Of a DNA stretch of 64,000 nucleotides, positions 1 to 15,431 are shown in pieces (positions within the stretch are counted from its first letter, which is position 1; every line of letters starts with the position of its first letter). Origin of the DNA: Candidatus Tepidifontimicrobium thermophilum (GTDB lineage: Bacteria; Sysuimicrobiota; Sysuimicrobiia; Sysuimicrobiales; Sysuimicrobiaceae); contig JAVKKH010000004.1 in assembly GCA_031296405.1 (NCBI GenBank), forward strand, positions 62,001 to 126,000, read 5' to 3'. Made by a program: the position numbers and the translations under genes. Under the pieces are notes generated by a model that saw only the letters and a list, made by a program, of their open reading frames with translations, did no database searches and had not been told where the DNA came from.

Positions 1-1649
1 GACTCCATAGCTTCCCGGACCCCGTCCTCCACGGGCTTGATGAACTCCCTGGGGATCACCCCGCCGGTGATCCGGTCCACGAACTCGAACCCGCTGCCCC
101 GGGGCAGGGGCTCGATCTCCACCACCGCGTGGCCGTACTGGCCCCGGCCGCCCGTCTGCCGGATGAAGCGCCCCTCTCCCCGGGCCGGCTGCCGGATGGT
201 CTCCTTGTACGCCACCTGGGGCCGGCCCACGTGGGCCTCCACCTTGAACTCGCGCACCAGCCGGTCGGTGATGATCTCCAGGTGCAGCTCCCCCATCCCC
301 GCGATGAGGGTCTGCCCGGTCTCCGGATCGAACCGCACCCGGAAGGACGGATCCTCCTCCGCCAGTTTGGCCAGGGCCGCGGTCAGCTTGTCGGAATCCG
401 CCTTGGTCTTCGGCTCCACCGCCACCGAGATCACGGGCTCCGGGAACTGGATGGGCTCCAGCACGAGAGGGGCTGCCTCGTCACACAGGGTGTCCCCCGT
501 GGTGGTCTCCCGCAGCCCCACTGCGGCCACCACGTTCCCCGCGGTAGCCTCCGGAATGTCCTCCCGGTGGTTCGCGTGCATCAGCAGGATCCGGCTGACG
601 CGCTCCCGCACGCCGCGGGTGGCGTTGAAAACATAGGACCCGGCGCGCAGGGTGCCCGAGTACACGCGGAAGTAGGTGAGCTTGCCCACGTAGGGGTCGG
701 TCATGATCTTGAAGGCCAGGGCGCAGAAGGGCGCCTGCTCGTCCACCGGCCGCTCCTCCACCTCTCCGGTCCTGGGGTGGGTCCCGCGGACGGCTCCGAT
801 GTCCAGGGGGGAGGGGAGGTAGTCCACCACCGCGTCCAGCAGCGGCTGCACTCCCTTGTTCCGGAAGGACGATCCTGCCAGAACCGGTACCAGCCTGCCC
901 GACAGGGTCCCCTTCCGAATGGCCCGCCGCAGGTCTGCCTCCGGGACCGGCTGGCCCTCCAGGTACCGCAGCATCACCGCGTCGTCGCACTCCGCGGCCG
1001 CCTCCAGGAGCCGCTCCCGGTAAGCGTCCACCAGGTCCTGGATCTCCGGCGGGATGGCCGTCTCGCTGGAGCGGGTTCCCAGGTCGTCCAGGTACAGGAT
1101 GGACTTCATCCGCACCAGGTCCACCACGCCCTGGAAGGACTCCTCCGAGCCCACCGGGAGCTGCACGGGGACCGCGGGCGCCCCCAGGCGCTCCCGCACC
1201 ATGTCCACCACGCGGAGGAAGTCCGCGCCCACCCGGTCCATCTTGTTCACGTACAGGATCCGGGGCACCCGGTACCGGTCCGCCTGCCGCCAGACCGTCT
1301 CCGACTGGGGCTGGACGCCCTCCACGGCGCTCAGGATCACCACCGCACCGTCCAGCACCCGCAGGGACCGCTCCACCTCGATGGTGAAGTCCACGTGGCC
1401 CGGGGTATCGATGATGTTGATCCGGTGGTCCCGCCAGAAGCACGTGGTGGCCGCGGAGGTGATGGTGATCCCTCGCTCCCGCTCCTGGACCATCCAGTCC
1501 ATGGTGGCGGAGCCCTCGTCCACCTCCCCGAGCCGGTGCACGCGCCCGGTGTAGAAGAGGATGCGCTCGGTGGTAGTCGTCTTGCCCGCGTCGATGTGGG
1601 CGACGATCCCGATGTTCCGAATCCGCTCCAGCGGTACCCTCACGGCCAA
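1..1649 (-). CDS. fusA: Elongation factor G, 3' end outside the window
   Basis: EF-G is the GTPase that moves tRNAs and mRNA through the ribosome and splits ribosomes together with RRF. About 549 of the roughly 700 codons usual for the family are visible. The G domain carries the P-loop AHIDAGKTT (residues 17-25), DTPGH (81-85) and NKMD (135-138); domains II and III follow, and the sequence leaves the window inside domain IV. The start is a TTG at 1649-1647, six bases after GGAGG, and it gives the expected N-terminus [15 protein letters not shown]. It is the last visible gene of L7Ae-like/rpsL/rpsG/fusA. No tuf follows inside the window; the tuf seen here lies about 20 kb away. Confidence 0.97.
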   Translation of the reverse strand, partial: MAVRVPLERIRNIGIVAHIDAGKTTTTERILFYTGRVHRLGEVDEGSATMDWMVQERERGITITSAATTCFWRDHRINIIDTPGHVDFTIEVERSLRVLDGAVVILSAVEGVQPQSETVWRQADRYRVPRILYVNKMDRVGADFLRVVDMVRERLGAPAVPVQLPVGSEESFQGVVDLVRMKSILYLDDLGTRSSETAIPPEIQDLVDAYRERLLEAAAECDDAVMLRYLEGQPVPEADLRRAIRKGTLSGRLVPVLAGSSFRNKGVQPLLDAVVDYLPSPLDIGAVRGTHPRTGEVEERPVDEQAPFCALAFKIMTDPYVGKLTYFRVYSGTLRAGSYVFNATRGVRERVSRILLMHANHREDIPEATAGNVVAAVGLRETTTGDTLCDEAAPLVLEPIQFPEPVISVAVEPKTKADSDKLTAALAKLAEEDPSFRVRFDPETGQTLIAGMGELHLEIITDRLVREFKVEAHVGRPQVAYKETIRQPARGEGRFIRQTGGRGQYGHAVVEIEPLPRGSGFEFVDRITGGVIPREFIKPVEDGVREAME

Positions 1650-1670
1650 CGCCGACCTCCCGACACCGGA

Positions 1671-2141
1671 CTACCAGCGGTAGTGGGCGAAGGCCTTGTT
1701 GGCCTCCGCCATCCGGTGTACCTCCTCCTTCCGCTTCACCGCACCGCCCTGCCCCTGGGCGGCATCCAGGATCTCCCGGGTGAGTTTCTCCACCATGCCG
1801 CGCTCCGGCCGCTGCCGCGCGTACTCCACCAGCCACCGGATCCCCAGAGACACCCGACGCTCCGGCCGGACCTCGACGGGCACCTGGTAGTTCGCCCCAC
1901 CCACCCGCCGCGGCTTCACCTCCAGCAGCGGCATCACGTTCTGCAGCGCCTTCTCCAGCACCTGTACCGCGGGCTGGCCGGTCCGCTGCTCCACGTTCCG
2001 CAGGGCCGAGTACACGATGCGCTCCGCCAGGGTCTTCTTCCCCCGGGTCATGACCTTGTTGATCAGCCGCTGGACCATCACGTTCCCGTACACCACGTCC
2101 GGCGGGATGACCCGCGGCGGCACCGGTCCCTTGCGCGGCAT
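1671..2141 (-). CDS. rpsG: 30S ribosomal protein S7
   Basis: S7 is the primary 16S rRNA-binding protein that nucleates assembly of the 30S head and lines the E site. The 156 residues match the usual bacterial length. The start [10 protein letters not shown], the [12 protein letters not shown] segment and the C-terminal [12 protein letters not shown] are family landmarks. The ATG follows AGGAGGG by about seven bases. It lies 12 bases after rpsL and 21 bases before fusA, in the conserved str-operon order, so the three are surely cotranscribed. Confidence 0.98.
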   Translation of the reverse strand: MPRKGPVPPRVIPPDVVYGNVMVQRLINKVMTRGKKTLAERIVYSALRNVEQRTGQPAVQVLEKALQNVMPLLEVKPRRVGGANYQVPVEVRPERRVSLGIRWLVEYARQRPERGMVEKLTREILDAAQGQGGAVKRKEEVHRMAEANKAFAHYRW

Positions 2142-2153
2142 GCCGTCTCCCTC

Positions 2154-2528
2154 CTACTGCTTCGGCCGCTTGGCCCCGTACTTACTCCGCCCCTGCCGGC
2201 GGTTGGCCACCCCGGCCGCGTCCAGGGCACCCCGAACGATGTGGTACCGGATGCCCGGGAGGTCCTTCACCCGGCCGCCCCGGACGAGGACCACCGAGTG
2301 CTCCTGCAGGTTGTGGCCGATCCCCGGGATGTACGCGGTGACCTCGATGCCGTTGGTCAGCCGGACCCGGGCGATCTTCCGCAGGGCAGAGTTCGGCTTC
2401 TTCGGGGTCATGGTCTTGACCTGGATGCAGACCCCCCGCTTGAACGGGTTCCCCTGCAGCGCCGGGGACTTGCTTTTGTGCGTCAGGGGCTCCCGCCCCA
2501 GCCGCACCAACTGGTTGATGGTCGGCAT
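2154..2528 (-). CDS. rpsL: 30S ribosomal protein S12
   Basis: S12 sits at the decoding centre and helps to check codon-anticodon pairing. The ATG at 2528 gives [11 protein letters not shown] and 124 residues, the normal size; an in-frame 22-codon upstream extension lacks family similarity and the GGGAGGGAGC ribosome site lies directly before this ATG. The streptomycin-determining loop [11 protein letters not shown] is the wild-type form, and the second loop [11 protein letters not shown] is intact, so streptomycin sensitivity is predicted. A 240-base untranslated stretch separates it from the L7Ae-like gene. Confidence 0.98.
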   Translation of the reverse strand: MPTINQLVRLGREPLTHKSKSPALQGNPFKRGVCIQVKTMTPKKPNSALRKIARVRLTNGIEVTAYIPGIGHNLQEHSVVLVRGGRVKDLPGIRYHIVRGALDAAGVANRRQGRSKYGAKRPKQ

Positions 2529-2565
2529 TCCAGCTCCCTCCCAGCCGAAGAGTCCGCAAACTCCA

Positions 2566-2585
2566 GGCGCCCCCTCCGGGGCGCC
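2566..2585 (-). promoter_or_regulatory. Hairpin in the 5' leader of rpsL
   Basis: In the minus-strand RNA an 8-bp GC stem (GGCGCCCC / GGGGCGCC) closes a GGAG loop about 40 bases upstream of the rpsL start. It is not followed by a T run, so a simple terminator is unlikely. The whole gap 2529-2769 holds no gene or convincing promoter; this hairpin is the only clear element in it. It may regulate or protect the rpsL-rpsG-fusA part of the message, which is inference. Confidence 0.4.
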
Positions 2586-2769
2586 CGGCTCCACGCGCCC
2601 GCTGACCCGAACTGTGCTGTGCGCCGGATGCGTCCGCGCCCTCCGGGACCCGGGCCCTGTCCGTCAGCGGAGCTCCCGGCTGGCACCGGGGCTCTTGACC
2701 GGCCCGGCTCCCTGCGGCGCGGCAACCCCCCGCGGAGCGAGGGGCACCGTAATCGGCCGTTCCGTGCGG

Positions 2770-3030
2770 CTACCGGTCGCGCTTGAGAATCGCCGCGGCA
2801 GATGCCCCTACGGCGATCCCGCACGCCCGACCCAGCTCTCTGCCGGAGGCGACCTCCACCACCGGCACGCCCATCTCCTGCGCGGCCCGCAGGACCGGCT
2901 CCACCACCTTTCGGTCCGCGTCCCGCGCCACGAACACCACCTCCGCCCTCCCCTTCCGGATGGCCTTGGTGGTCTGGTTGGCCCCGACCGCGCGCGACTC
3001 CGCGCGGCCCAGCGCTTCCAGCTCGGTCAC
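2770..3030 (-). CDS. L7Ae-family kink-turn RNA-binding protein
   Basis: This 86-residue protein belongs to the bacterial L7Ae/L30e-like family (YbxF/RplGB type in Bacillus), small proteins that bind kink-turns in structured RNA. Family landmarks are GANQTTKAIRKG, the VVFVARDAD strand and the C-terminal CGIAVGASAAA. The start is a GTG at 3030, five bases after GGAGGGGG; a longer reading from 3111 would begin inside the promoter. The family typically sits between rpoC and rpsL. Here it still precedes rpsL, but rpoC is 5.5 kb away because the oxidase operon lies between. It is the first gene of its own transcription unit. Confidence 0.9.
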   Translation of the reverse strand: MTELEALGRAESRAVGANQTTKAIRKGRAEVVFVARDADRKVVEPVLRAAQEMGVPVVEVASGRELGRACGIAVGASAAAILKRDR

Positions 3031-3082
3031 CGGGTCCCCCTCCGGGCTACGCCCTTCATCGTGGCTCCGGGCAACCTTCCAG

Positions 3083-3111
3083 AGGATAGACAATTGGCCC
3101 TGCGGTGTCAA
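3083..3111 (-). promoter_or_regulatory. Promoter of the L7Ae-rpsL-rpsG-fusA operon
   Basis: On the minus strand a perfect -35 TTGACA (3111-3106) is followed by a 17-base spacer and TATCCT as the -10 (3088-3083). Transcription would begin near 3076, about 46 bases before the GTG start of the L7Ae-like gene. The match to the sigma-70-type consensus is among the best in the window. Confidence 0.85.
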
Positions 3112-3117
3112 ATGGGC

Positions 3118-3147
3118 TTGGCTGGGCTTGGCCCCGCGCCCTATACT
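3118..3147 (+). promoter_or_regulatory. Promoter of the cytochrome oxidase operon
   Basis: On the plus strand TTGGCT (3118-3123), an 18-base spacer and TATACT (3142-3147) form a sigma-70-type promoter. Its -35 lies only six bases from the -35 of the divergent ribosomal-protein promoter, so the two polymerases would bind back to back. The predicted 5' leader of coxB is about 120 bases. Confidence 0.75.
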
Positions 3148-3177
3148 GTGCCCAGGGGTTGAAGCGAGCGACGGAGG

Positions 3178-3201
3178 GGAGGGCGTCGCGGGGCGCCCTC
3201 C
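3178..3201 (+). promoter_or_regulatory. Hairpin in the coxB 5' leader
   Basis: GGAGGGCG (3178-3185) pairs with CGCCCTCC (3194-3201) around an eight-base loop, in the leader RNA roughly 75 bases upstream of the coxB start. The sequence after it (TTACTGTTTGCC) is only weakly T-rich, so it could be an attenuator or a stabilising 5' stem. Function is inferred from position only. Confidence 0.4.
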
Positions 3202-3274
3202 TTACTGTTTGCCAGAAGGGTTTTGGTCCCCTTCCCCCGAACCGTACGGCGAAGGCGACAGGAGAGGATTGGAG

Positions 3275-4102
3275 ATGGATGCGAGTCCCCAACTCCCCAG
3301 CCCCCTGGAGGAAACCCAGAGATCCGGTCTCAGCCTCGGCCTCGCGGTGTGGTTGTTCTCCCTGCTGGGCCTGGGGGGCGCTCTGTACGCGCGCTGGGCT
3401 TGGACCCCCCATTCGGTGACCCGGGAAGGCACCAGCATCCAGTCCCTGTTCGACATCATCCTGGGAATCATCCTGGTGGCCTTCATCCTGGTCCACCTCC
3501 TCCTCGGGTATTTCGTGATCCGGTACCGGGCCCGGGGCAGGGAGGCCGCGCTGTACTTCCCCCACCACACCGCCCTGGAGGTCACCTACACCGCAGTGCC
3601 CGCGGCGGTGCTGGTGGCCCTCAGCGTGGCCGGGATGGTGCTGTGGTCCCGGGTGCACGCCCCTCCGCCGCCGGACGCCTTCGTGGTGGAGGTCCGGGGG
3701 GAGCAGTTCGGGTGGTCGGCCCGCTATCCCGGCCCCGACGGGAAGTTGGGCCGCGTGGACAACCGAATCCCGGCCCCCTTCAACGTGGACCCGCAGGACC
3801 CCGCTTCCCGGGACGACGTCGTGAGCCCGCAGATCTACCTGGTAGCGAACCGGCCCAACCGGGTCCTCCTGCGGACCCGCGACGTCCAGCACAGTTTCTG
3901 GGTGCCCGCCTTCCGGCTCAAGAAGGACCTCCTGCCGGGTGCCACCACGGAGCTGGTGTTCACCCCCACCCAGACGGGGGAGTTCGACCTAGCGTGCGCG
4001 GAGCTGTGCGGGGTAGGCCACTACACCATGGCGGGGAAGGTCCGGGTGGTCACCCAGGAGGAGTTCGACCGCTGGATGCGCCAGCAGGCTCGGCGGAAGT
4101 AG
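3275..4102 (+). CDS. coxB: Cytochrome c oxidase subunit II
   Basis: Subunit II accepts electrons from cytochrome c at the binuclear CuA centre on the outer face of the membrane and passes them to heme a. The ATG at 3275 gives 275 residues; the longer open frame upstream runs through the promoter and is not used. Hydrophobic segments lie near residues 19-40, 58-82 and 103-125, followed by the cupredoxin domain. The CuA ligands are all visible: H206, then C241, E243, C245, H249 and M252. No C-terminal cytochrome c domain and no lipobox are present, so this is a plain aa3-type and not a caa3 subunit. It heads the five-gene oxidase operon. Confidence 0.96.
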   Translation: MDASPQLPSPLEETQRSGLSLGLAVWLFSLLGLGGALYARWAWTPHSVTREGTSIQSLFDIILGIILVAFILVHLLLGYFVIRYRARGREAALYFPHHTALEVTYTAVPAAVLVALSVAGMVLWSRVHAPPPPDAFVVEVRGEQFGWSARYPGPDGKLGRVDNRIPAPFNVDPQDPASRDDVVSPQIYLVANRPNRVLLRTRDVQHSFWVPAFRLKKDLLPGATTELVFTPTQTGEFDLACAELCGVGHYTMAGKVRVVTQEEFDRWMRQQARRK

Positions 4103-4114
4103 GAGGGAAAAACC

Positions 4115-5857
4115 ATGGCGGCGGCCGCGGAAGCCCACGTACACGTGGAACACCCGCACCGGGAGAGCTTCTGGACCCGGTACGTGTTCAGCCAGGACCA
4201 TAAGGTCATCGGGCTGCAGTACCTGCTCACCTCCCTCTTCATGGCCCTGGTGGGCGGGGCGCTGGCCATGGTGTTCCGCACGCAGCTGGCGTGGCCGCAG
4301 TCGGGGATCCTCAAGGCGGACCAGTACCTGGCCGCCATCAGCATGCACGGCACCATCATGGTGTTCTTCGTCCTCACCCCGGCCCTGCTGGGGGGCTTCG
4401 CGAACTTCCTGGTGCCGCTGAAGATCGGCGCCCGGGACATGGCCTTCCCCTTCGTGAACATGCTGTCGTACTGGGTCTTCGCCCTCTCCATCGTGCCCCT
4501 GGTGGCGAGCTTCTTCGTCCCGGGAGGGCCCCTGAACGCGGGGTGGACCGCGTACCCGCCCCTCAGCGCCCTGCCACAGGCAGCACCCGGAAGCGGCCTC
4601 GGCCAGACCCTGTGGCTGGTGTCCATCGCCATCTTCTGCGTCTCCAGCCTGCTGGGCTCCCTGAACTACATCACCACCATCCTGGTCCTGCGGACCCGGG
4701 GCATGTCCCTCATGCGGATGCCCCTCACCGTCTGGGGCATCTTCGTGGCCGCGGTGCTGGCTTTGCTTACGTTCCCCGTGCTGATGGCCGCGGGGATCCT
4801 CCTGCTGTTCGACCGGCTGGCGGGCACCAGCTTCTTCGTACCCGGAGGCCTGGTGGTGGGCGGTCAGGTGATCCCGCACACGGGAGGGAACCCCCTCCTG
4901 TGGCAGCACCTGTTCTGGTTCTTCGGACACCCGGAGGTGTACATCGTCATCCTGCCTCCCATGGGGATCGTCTCCGACGTCATCGCCAACTTCGCCCGTA
5001 AGCCTGTGTTCGGCTACCCCGCCATGGTGGCCTCCATGCTGGCCATCGGGATCCTGAGCTTCCTGGTGTGGGGCCACCACATGTTCGTGAGCGGGATGCA
5101 CCCCCTGCTGGGGACGGGGTTCGCCCTCACCACCCTGCTCATCGGCGTGCCGTCCGCGGTGAAGACGTTCAACTGGCTGGCGACCCTGTGGCGCGGCAAG
5201 CTGTACTTCTCCACCGCCATGCTGTTCGCGGTTGGGTTCGTATCCCTGTTCGTGGCGGGGGGGCTCACGGGCATCCACCTGGGCAACGCGCCCGTGGATA
5301 TCCCCCTGCACGACACCTACTACGTGGTCGGCCACTTCCACCTGGTGATGGGGACCGCGGCGGTGCTCGGGATCTTTGCCGGCATCTACTTCTGGTTCCC
5401 GAAGATGTTCGGACGGCTCCTGGACGAACGGCTGGGGCGGATCCACTTCTGGCTGACCCTGCTGGGCGTGTACGGGACCTTCTTCCCCATGTACTACCTC
5501 GGGATGGCGGGGATGCACCGGCGCATCTACGACTACCGGGCCTTCCCGTACCTCGCCCACCTGCAGCCGGTACAGGTCTTCATCACCCTGAGCGCCTTCC
5601 TCATCTTCGCGGGCGGGCTGGTGCTGGCCTACAACATGCTGCGGAGCCTGGCCGCAGGGCGGCCCGCGGACCGCAACCCCTGGCGGGGGACCACCCTGGA
5701 GTGGTCCACCGAAAGCCCCCCGCCCCACCACAACTGGCCTGGGGAGATCCCCCAGGTGTACCGCGGGCCGTACGAGTACAGCGTCCCGGGAGCGCCCCAG
5801 GACTACCTGCCCCAGTGGGAGCCGGAGCCCGCGGGCGTGAGGGTGGGAGGCCACTAG
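4115..5857 (+). CDS. coxA: Cytochrome c oxidase subunit I (A1-type heme-copper oxidase)
   Basis: This is the catalytic subunit that reduces oxygen to water at the heme a3-CuB site and pumps protons. In the 580 residues H78 and H409 are the expected low-spin heme ligands, H407 the heme a3 ligand, and H272, H321 and H322 the CuB ligands, with Y276 as the cross-linked tyrosine. GHPEV at 271-275 has the glutamate of class A1 oxidases. Twelve or more hydrophobic segments are present. The ATG follows AGGAGG by eight bases and lies 12 bases after coxB. Confidence 0.98.
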   Translation: MAAAAEAHVHVEHPHRESFWTRYVFSQDHKVIGLQYLLTSLFMALVGGALAMVFRTQLAWPQSGILKADQYLAAISMHGTIMVFFVLTPALLGGFANFLVPLKIGARDMAFPFVNMLSYWVFALSIVPLVASFFVPGGPLNAGWTAYPPLSALPQAAPGSGLGQTLWLVSIAIFCVSSLLGSLNYITTILVLRTRGMSLMRMPLTVWGIFVAAVLALLTFPVLMAAGILLLFDRLAGTSFFVPGGLVVGGQVIPHTGGNPLLWQHLFWFFGHPEVYIVILPPMGIVSDVIANFARKPVFGYPAMVASMLAIGILSFLVWGHHMFVSGMHPLLGTGFALTTLLIGVPSAVKTFNWLATLWRGKLYFSTAMLFAVGFVSLFVAGGLTGIHLGNAPVDIPLHDTYYVVGHFHLVMGTAAVLGIFAGIYFWFPKMFGRLLDERLGRIHFWLTLLGVYGTFFPMYYLGMAGMHRRIYDYRAFPYLAHLQPVQVFITLSAFLIFAGGLVLAYNMLRSLAAGRPADRNPWRGTTLEWSTESPPPHHNWPGEIPQVYRGPYEYSVPGAPQDYLPQWEPEPAGVRVGGH

Positions 5858-5864
5858 CCCGGCT

Positions 5865-6482
5865 GTGGCGGTCACCCTGGAACGCCCCGCTCCCCCGAAA
5901 ACGCCGCCGGCGCCGCCGCGCGGGAACGGCGGCCCCGGCGGCCGGCCCGACCGGGAGCGGTCTGCCACCCTGTTCGTGTGGCTGGTGGTCGCGGCCGTGG
6001 GCATGTTCTTCCTGGGGCTCAGCTCGGCGCTGTTGAGCCGTATGGGCTCCGTGGGCTGGGTCCCGGCACCCCGCCCCCCGGTCCTGTGGCCGGGAACCGC
6101 GGCTCTGCTGGGAAGCAGCGCGGCGCTGGAAGCTGCCCGCAGAGCGGCATACCGGGGGCTGCTGGCTCGGGCCCGGGTGCGGATGGCCTGGGGCCTGGCG
6201 CTCGGCGTGGGGTTTCTGGCCGCCCAGCTGATCGGGTGGGGGTGGCTGACCTCCTCGGGGGTGGGACTGGCGGCCAACCCCGGGGCGTCTTACTTCTACG
6301 TACTGTCCGGGGCTCACCTGGTCCACGTGGTGGGCGGCCTGGCCTGGTGGGCCCTGGCCCTGCGGCGGACCCGCCACCGCGCGCCCGCTGTGGCGGCGGT
6401 CGACCTGTCAAACCTGTCGGTGTACTGGCACTTCCTCGCGGCCCTGTGGCTGTGGCTGTTCGCGGTCCTGTTCACCCGGTAG
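5865..6482 (+). CDS. Cytochrome c oxidase subunit III-like membrane protein (first copy)
   Basis: The 205 residues hold about five hydrophobic segments after a proline- and glycine-rich N-terminal tail of about 30 residues. The segment [19 protein letters not shown] and the C-terminal [19 protein letters not shown] are typical of heme-copper oxidase subunit III, which binds lipid and stabilises the proton-uptake face of subunit I. It lies seven bases after coxA and eight before a second subunit III-like gene. The GTG start at 5865 has no good ribosome site, since the nearest GGAGG is about 15 bases upstream; translational coupling to coxA is likely. The start is less certain than the identity. 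Confidence 0.8.
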   Translation: MAVTLERPAPPKTPPAPPRGNGGPGGRPDRERSATLFVWLVVAAVGMFFLGLSSALLSRMGSVGWVPAPRPPVLWPGTAALLGSSAALEAARRAAYRGLLARARVRMAWGLALGVGFLAAQLIGWGWLTSSGVGLAANPGASYFYVLSGAHLVHVVGGLAWWALALRRTRHRAPAVAAVDLSNLSVYWHFLAALWLWLFAVLFTR

Positions 6483-6490
6483 GAGGTCGT

Positions 6491-7381
6491 ATGGCGGAAG
6501 CGGTCGTGGAGCAGAAAGTCAGCGTCTGGGGCGGCGGGGTGTCGCCCTTCGGGATGAGCTGGGGGAAGTTCATGATGTGGATCTTCCTCCTCTCCGACGC
6601 GTTCACCTTCGGGGGGCTTTTGAGCGCCTACGGGGCCGCGCGGATGACCGCAGGCGCCTGGCCCAACGCCACCGAGATCTTCAACATCGGCCTGGTGGGG
6701 GCCATGACCTTCATCCTCATCTGCAGCAGCGCCACCATGGCGGTAGCGGTGAACGCCGCCAAGCGCGGGGACCACCCGCTGGTGGAGCGGTTCCTCCTCC
6801 TCACCATCGCGGGAGGACTGACCTTCCTGGGGATGCAGGCGTACGAGTGGACCCACTTCATCCAAGAGGGCGCGCGGCTGCACACCAACCCGTGGGGGGT
6901 CCCGGCCTTCAGCGCCAGTTTCTTCATCATCACCGGCTTCCACGGCGGCCACGTCACCAGCGGGGTCCTGTACCTCATGTACGTGTTCTTCAAGGCTAGG
7001 GCAGAGCGGCGGGCCCTGGAGGACTGGCAGACGCCCCTGCAGGACCGGCGGGGACGGCCCCTCTACCCCGGGGCCCGCGTCCGGGTGCTGGTGCTCCCCG
7101 ACCGGCCCGAGACCGTGGTGGAGAAGGCTCACCCCCGGATCGGGCGGGTGGTGGTGCTGCTCCCCGGCAAAGGCGCCAACAACGCGGCCATGCTGCCCGC
7201 GGACGCGGTGGAGGCCGTGGAGGAGCCGCCGGCCCCGCCGTCCCCCGTGGACCCACACACCCGGGCCGAGCGGGTAGAGAACGCGGGGCTGTACTGGCAC
7301 TTCGTGGACCTGGTGTGGGTGTTCATCTTCACCCTCATGTACCTCATCCCGCCTGCGGTCTCCGTGGCGGCGGCGCACTGA
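6491..7381 (+). CDS. coxC: Cytochrome c oxidase subunit III with a soluble insert (second copy)
   Basis: The ATG at 6491 follows AGGAGG by four bases; the open frame extends 171 codons further upstream, but only as a shadow of the preceding gene. The 296 residues begin with subunit III helices ([10 protein letters not shown] at 118-127, [13 protein letters not shown] at 150-162) and end with the last helix, [15 protein letters not shown] (266-280). Between them, about residues 169-262, is a hydrophilic stretch not normal for the family. It contains [10 protein letters not shown] and [18 protein letters not shown], looks like a small beta barrel, and ends in a proline-rich linker. This is the conventional CoxC, in an operon with four other subunits. 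Confidence 0.92.
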   Translation: MAEAVVEQKVSVWGGGVSPFGMSWGKFMMWIFLLSDAFTFGGLLSAYGAARMTAGAWPNATEIFNIGLVGAMTFILICSSATMAVAVNAAKRGDHPLVERFLLLTIAGGLTFLGMQAYEWTHFIQEGARLHTNPWGVPAFSASFFIITGFHGGHVTSGVLYLMYVFFKARAERRALEDWQTPLQDRRGRPLYPGARVRVLVLPDRPETVVEKAHPRIGRVVVLLPGKGANNAAMLPADAVEAVEEPPAPPSPVDPHTRAERVENAGLYWHFVDLVWVFIFTLMYLIPPAVSVAAAH

Positions 7382-7397
7382 CCTCGGGAGGCAGCCT

Positions 7398-7688
7398 ATG
7401 TCGGAGCACAAGCCCGCGCAGCACGGCTACGGCATCTACGGGGTGACCTGGTTCTGGCTCCTGGTGGTGACGGTGGCGGAGATCGGGGTCACGCTCCTGC
7501 ACATCCCCCGGGGCCTGCTGATCACGAGTCTAGTGGTGCTGGCGCTGATCAAGGCCGCCCTCATCATGGCGTACTTCATGCACCTGCGGTGGGAGCGGCC
7601 GGTGGTCGCCACCCTGTTCAGCGTCCCCGTCGCCCTCCTCCTACTCGCCCTGTTCGTGGCGCTCGCCCTGGACGCGCAGCTGTTCTAG
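7398..7688 (+). CDS. Cytochrome c oxidase subunit IV (CoxD/CtaF-like)
   Basis: This 96-residue protein has three hydrophobic segments (about residues 16-36, 40-61 and 68-92) and belongs to the prokaryotic subunit IV family found at the end of aa3 and caa3 oxidase operons. The sequence LIKAALIMAYFMHLRWE is the family signature. It probably helps assembly or stability of the CuB site, as known for relatives. The ATG follows GGGAGG by six bases and 16 bases separate it from coxC. It is the last gene of the plus-strand operon and converges on ctaG across an 81-base gap in which I see no clear terminator. Confidence 0.9.
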   Translation: MSEHKPAQHGYGIYGVTWFWLLVVTVAEIGVTLLHIPRGLLITSLVVLALIKAALIMAYFMHLRWERPVVATLFSVPVALLLLALFVALALDAQLF

Positions 7689-7769
7689 CCATCAGCGCCA
7701 CGCCCGTCACCGCGGCTCCCGCAGCGTTGGGCCGAACCCCACGGCCATCACACGGGTTTCTCGCCGGCG

Positions 7770-8540
7770 CTACTCGGACTCCATCCCGCGGACTGCCCCG
7801 GACCGCAGCCACGGCCAGACCACCCACAGGGCGGTCAGGGCGTAGGCCAGGTTCATCCCTACCCACATGAGCACCCCCGCCCAGCGCTGGTCGTCCAGAG
7901 CAGACCACCCCCACAGGCGCGGAACCTCCAGGTAGGGGGCGTACAGCACACGGTCGGCCACCGACAGCACGAAGGCGGGGACGAACTGCAGGACCGCGCT
8001 GACCCCGACCATCACGAGGCGCTGCCCGCGCGTGGGGTTCCGGGGAGCCGGGCTCAGCAGCACGCCCCAGAACACCACCGCCGAACCGACAAAGCCGGCG
8101 TGCTGCAGCGCGTGCGCGAGCTCCGACCGCAGGACCCAGTTGTACAGGGCCGGCAGGTGCCAGGCCAGGATCACCAGGTTATAGAGGCCGGTGGACACCC
8201 ACGGGTTCCACAGCACCCACAGCACGGGTCCCAGCACGGGCCGTCGGGTCAGCCAGCCGAGGAAGGGAGCGGGCAAGGAGGCGGCCAAAAGCGGCCCGGC
8301 CACGAGGACCAACACCAGGTGCTGGACCATGTGCAACCACAGCAAAAGGCGGGCTCCCGCCTCCAGGGGCGAGAGCACCGCCACGGCAACGGAAGCCAGC
8401 CCGGACCAGAACCAGAGCCGGTGTCGGGGGGTCGCGCGGACCCGGGGGTGCAGGTGGTAGAGCAGCGCGGCGGCCAGCAGCGCCGCCACCCCCAGCGGGT
8501 CCCACTCCCAGTCGCGCCAAGTGAGGGCGGCGGCGTTCAA
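7770..8540 (-). CDS. ctaG: Cytochrome c oxidase assembly factor CtaG
   Basis: This is a 256-residue polytopic membrane protein of the Caa3_CtaG family, needed for assembly or copper loading of heme-copper oxidase. Seven or so hydrophobic segments are visible. The motif HMVQHLVLVLVAGPLL, the WHLPALYNWV segment and a second histidine region, LAHALQHAGF, are family hallmarks. The TTG start at 8540 is 13 bases after the rpoC stop and has no good ribosome site, so it is probably coupled to rpoC. It faces the oxidase operon tail to tail, so its dosage is tied to RNA polymerase transcription and not to the coxB promoter. Confidence 0.88.
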   Translation of the reverse strand: MNAAALTWRDWEWDPLGVAALLAAALLYHLHPRVRATPRHRLWFWSGLASVAVAVLSPLEAGARLLLWLHMVQHLVLVLVAGPLLAASLPAPFLGWLTRRPVLGPVLWVLWNPWVSTGLYNLVILAWHLPALYNWVLRSELAHALQHAGFVGSAVVFWGVLLSPAPRNPTRGQRLVMVGVSAVLQFVPAFVLSVADRVLYAPYLEVPRLWGWSALDDQRWAGVLMWVGMNLAYALTALWVVWPWLRSGAVRGMESE

Positions 8541-8553
8541 GGAAGCGGGCCGC

Positions 8554-11991
<3,438 letters not shown>

Positions 11992-12008
11992 GGCTTCCTC
12001 CCCCTCCG

Positions 12009-15431
<3,423 letters not shown>

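Noticed and set aside
3178-3201. The coxB leader hairpin as an intrinsic terminator
   Set aside because: Stem length is adequate but no T run follows; listed only as a leader hairpin.
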